Part shown: positions 62,243-64,000 of the stretch, piece by piece
Numbering within the stretch: position 1 is the first letter of the stretch
How the letters are laid out: every line of letters begins with the position of its first letter
Source of the DNA: Nothopassalora personata
Taxonomy: Eukaryota; Ascomycota; Dothideomycetes; Mycosphaerellales; Mycosphaerellaceae
Assembly (NCBI GenBank): GCA_033816765.1
Contig: CM066288.1
Coordinates: 4,588,001-4,652,000 of the forward strand
Direction: 5' to 3'
DNA: 64,000 nt
Made by a program: the position numbers and the translations under genes
Notes under the pieces: generated by a model
What the model was told of the DNA's origin: nothing
Seen by the model: the letters and a program-made list of their open reading frames with translations, nothing else
The model's database searches: none

Positions 62243-64000
62243 TCAACCGCATGAACCTGAGATTGTCCGCTCAAACTCCCTGGCAATGTCAAACACCTTC
62301 CCGTCAGTCCCGCTAGCACCGAGCAATGTCACCCCGAATGGCAACTCATCGCCTCCCGGAGATTGGTATGTCGATGCTGGAATTGCTATGGCACACAGGT
62401 CCAGCACGTTTCCGAAGTGAGTAAAGTATCCAAGCTTGCTGTTCAGCGCAATTGGATCAGCATCCATCTCCGCCACGGTCGGGTGGCAAGTTGTTGAAGG
62501 CACTAGCAGTACGTCAATATCCTTAAAGACATTGGCTGCTTGTCTCGTGTACTCTGCCTGGAGGTGAAGGTCACGGAACACTTCCCACGGGTAGACGCTT
62601 TTCGCTATGGCACTCTCTAGCAACAACTTCGTCGCCGGATGAAACGACTCGGCGTTCTTTGCGATGAACTCTGGACCTATACATGCGATTCGTTCCTGAA
62701 GGAGAGACGCATCGTAGAGTAAGTCGCCACCTGCTTTGAATGCCTCCCACGGCACTTCGCGAGGTGTACCGCCGGCTGATTTCAGTCGCTCCACAGCTTG
62801 AGCGAATTGAGCTTGATAGGTCGTGCTGCAGTGCTCCAACGCCGTTTGGGGAGGTACGCCAAAGTTGAAGCCACCAGCCCGCACGCCGCGGAAGTCGACA
62901 TGCCACAGTGCTAGCGACTGTTGAGTCTTTGCGTACGGATCCTCCTCGTCTGGTCCCTGGTCCATGACGAGCCAAATCTTCCTCGATTCTGCAACTGTAG
63001 GTGCCAAGACAGTGACAGTATCGAGACTCTTGCAAGCAGGTACAAGGCCTTTGGCGCTGAAAGTCCCTTTGGTGGGCTTGTGTCCTGTGATGCCATTGAA
63101 TGCAGCTGGCACTCGCCCAGAGCCAGCAGTGTCTGTCCCTAAAGCAAAGGAGACTAGACCTGCACCTACAGCCACAGCAGAACCTGAAGAAGAGCCGCCA
63201 GAGATATGGTTATGCGAATAGGTGCTTCTAGGAGTCCCGTATGGTGATCGAGCACCTGAAAGTCCTGTCGCGAGCTGGTCTAAGTTGGTCTTTCCGACGA
63301 AGATTGCACCGGCTCTTGTCAAGGCTTCCACAACCTTGGCACTTTCTATTGGTGTGTAGGCGAATGCTTCACACGCGGCTGTCGTCTTTACATTTGCAAC
63401 ATCGATATTGTCTTTGACAGCAAAGGGCACGCCGTATAGCTCAGGCAGAGCTTTTCCGGCAAAGCTTTCCTCTACTGCTTTCGCTGCTGCAACAAGCTCC
63501 TGCGATGATCGGAGGTGAGTCCATACGGCTGCATCCTTCTTCTTGTAAGCTTCGATGCGCGCAAGTACTTCTTTGATGACCTCTGTAGGCGTGATCTGGC
63601 CGGTGCTATACTGTCTTCGCAGACCATCAACGGATATGTCTCCTGCAAAGCCAGGTGGCGTAGTAGGTGGAGTTTGTACTTGTGGCGGTACTTGGTTGAC
63701 CAGTTCTGCTGAAGTCCCAACAAACCCGAACAAACCATCGTAGGAGCAAAGCATATCCAGCGTACTTATGTAGAACGGCTCCCAGAAGCCATCAGTACAG
63801 TCTGCCAAAATACAGCATTCGAAACCACGATCGGCCGCTTCTCTCGCAGTTGTATTCACGCAACATTCTGTCGTTACACCAGCAAAGAGTAGATGCGTGA
63901 TACCGCGCGCGAGGAGTGCTCGGTGCAATGTCGTATCCCAGAATGAGCCTTTGCCTGGCTTGTCAACCACCACTTCTCCAGGTATCGGTTTGAGCTCATC
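62243..64000 (-). CDS. Isochorismatase-like/amidase fusion (biuret/allophanate hydrolase-like), 5' partial
   Basis: Open to the window edge, so the N-terminus is missing; the 585 codons seen have no intron. The first ~85 residues are the C-terminal half of a cysteine hydrolase of the isochorismatase fold: DKPGKGSFWDT, then the nucleophile motif GVTTECCVNTTAREA. A Pro-rich linker (VPPQVQTPPTTPPG) leads to a full amidase-signature domain with Lys in PFAVKDNID, the cis-Ser in GGSSSGSAVA, and the nucleophile in TDTAGSGRVPAAFNG. GHKPTKGTFSAKGLVPACKS follows, as in allophanate hydrolases. The allophanate hydrolase C-terminal domain is absent. Biuret hydrolases belong to the first fold and make allophanate, which the second type splits to ammonia and CO2; channelling in one chain is an inference. 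A related ureide is possible. Confidence 0.8.
   Translation of the reverse strand, partial: DELKPIPGEVVVDKPGKGSFWDTTLHRALLARGITHLLFAGVTTECCVNTTAREAADRGFECCILADCTDGFWEPFYISTLDMLCSYDGLFGFVGTSAELVNQVPPQVQTPPTTPPGFAGDISVDGLRRQYSTGQITPTEVIKEVLARIEAYKKKDAAVWTHLRSSQELVAAAKAVEESFAGKALPELYGVPFAVKDNIDVANVKTTAACEAFAYTPIESAKVVEALTRAGAIFVGKTNLDQLATGLSGARSPYGTPRSTYSHNHISGGSSSGSAVAVGAGLVSFALGTDTAGSGRVPAAFNGITGHKPTKGTFSAKGLVPACKSLDTVTVLAPTVAESRKIWLVMDQGPDEEDPYAKTQQSLALWHVDFRGVRAGGFNFGVPPQTALEHCSTTYQAQFAQAVERLKSAGGTPREVPWEAFKAGGDLLYDASLLQERIACIGPEFIAKNAESFHPATKLLLESAIAKSVYPWEVFRDLHLQAEYTRQAANVFKDIDVLLVPSTTCHPTVAEMDADPIALNSKLGYFTHFGNVLDLCAIAIPASTYQSPGGDELPFGVTLLGASGTDGKVFDIAREFERTISGSCG

Overview
The window is nuclear DNA of a filamentous ascomycete (Pezizomycotina, plausibly Dothideomycetes; the class is a guess). 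Coding genes carry short introns of about 48-110 nt with GT..AG ends and CTAAC/CTGAC-type branch points. The protein set is typical of moulds: Byr4/Bfa1, an Ssh4-type SPRY adaptor, a Cyc2-like flavoprotein, and a DHA-type MFS pump. The repeats show repeat-induced point mutation (RIP): side-by-side copies of the same element differ by C-to-T changes at CpA and G-to-A changes at TpG.

Left arm (1-27207), ordinary gene-dense sequence: quercetinase-like cupin (+), ceramide synthase (+), a tRNA-like gene with an insertion (+), GPI-anchored secreted protein (-), secreted alkaline phosphatase (-) with two CACGTG boxes upstream, Byr4/Bfa1 mitotic exit/septation regulator (-) divergent from an XRCC4-like end-joining factor (+), a large disordered conserved protein (+), Cyc2-like mitochondrial flavoprotein (+), MFS transporter (+), S10 serine carboxypeptidase (+) and glyceraldehyde-3-phosphate dehydrogenase (-).

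Centre (27208-56951), a 29.7 kb nest of LTR retrotransposons at one target site. The outermost element is a decayed Ty1/copia element on the - strand (249 bp LTRs, target duplication ACTAC). Inside it lie: (a) a clean solo LTR with duplication GTGTC; (b) a clean tandem array LTR-internal-LTR-internal-LTR of a chromodomain Ty3/gypsy element on the - strand (435 bp LTRs, 6725 bp period, one duplication ATTAT for the whole array); (c) a RIP-mutated block of related gypsy copies on the + strand, one truncated and one full length, with 409 and 386 bp LTRs. The gypsy family carries, antisense to gag-pol at its 3' end, a cassette made of a cysteine-rich coiled-coil protein gene, a tRNA-like sequence with intact Pol III A and B boxes, a hairpin and a T-run. 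A diverged version of the cassette persists in the mutated copy. Its LTRs share everything from the TATA box on, but have three unrelated U3 regions, and the primer-binding site points to Tf1-type self-priming.

Right arm (56948-64000), four genes on the - strand: a three-exon Cys-rich protein whose stop codon lies inside the copia target duplication, a YjlB-type cupin, an Ssh4/Ear1-like ubiquitin-ligase adaptor, and a partial isochorismatase-amidase fusion suggestive of biuret/allophanate breakdown that runs off the window edge.
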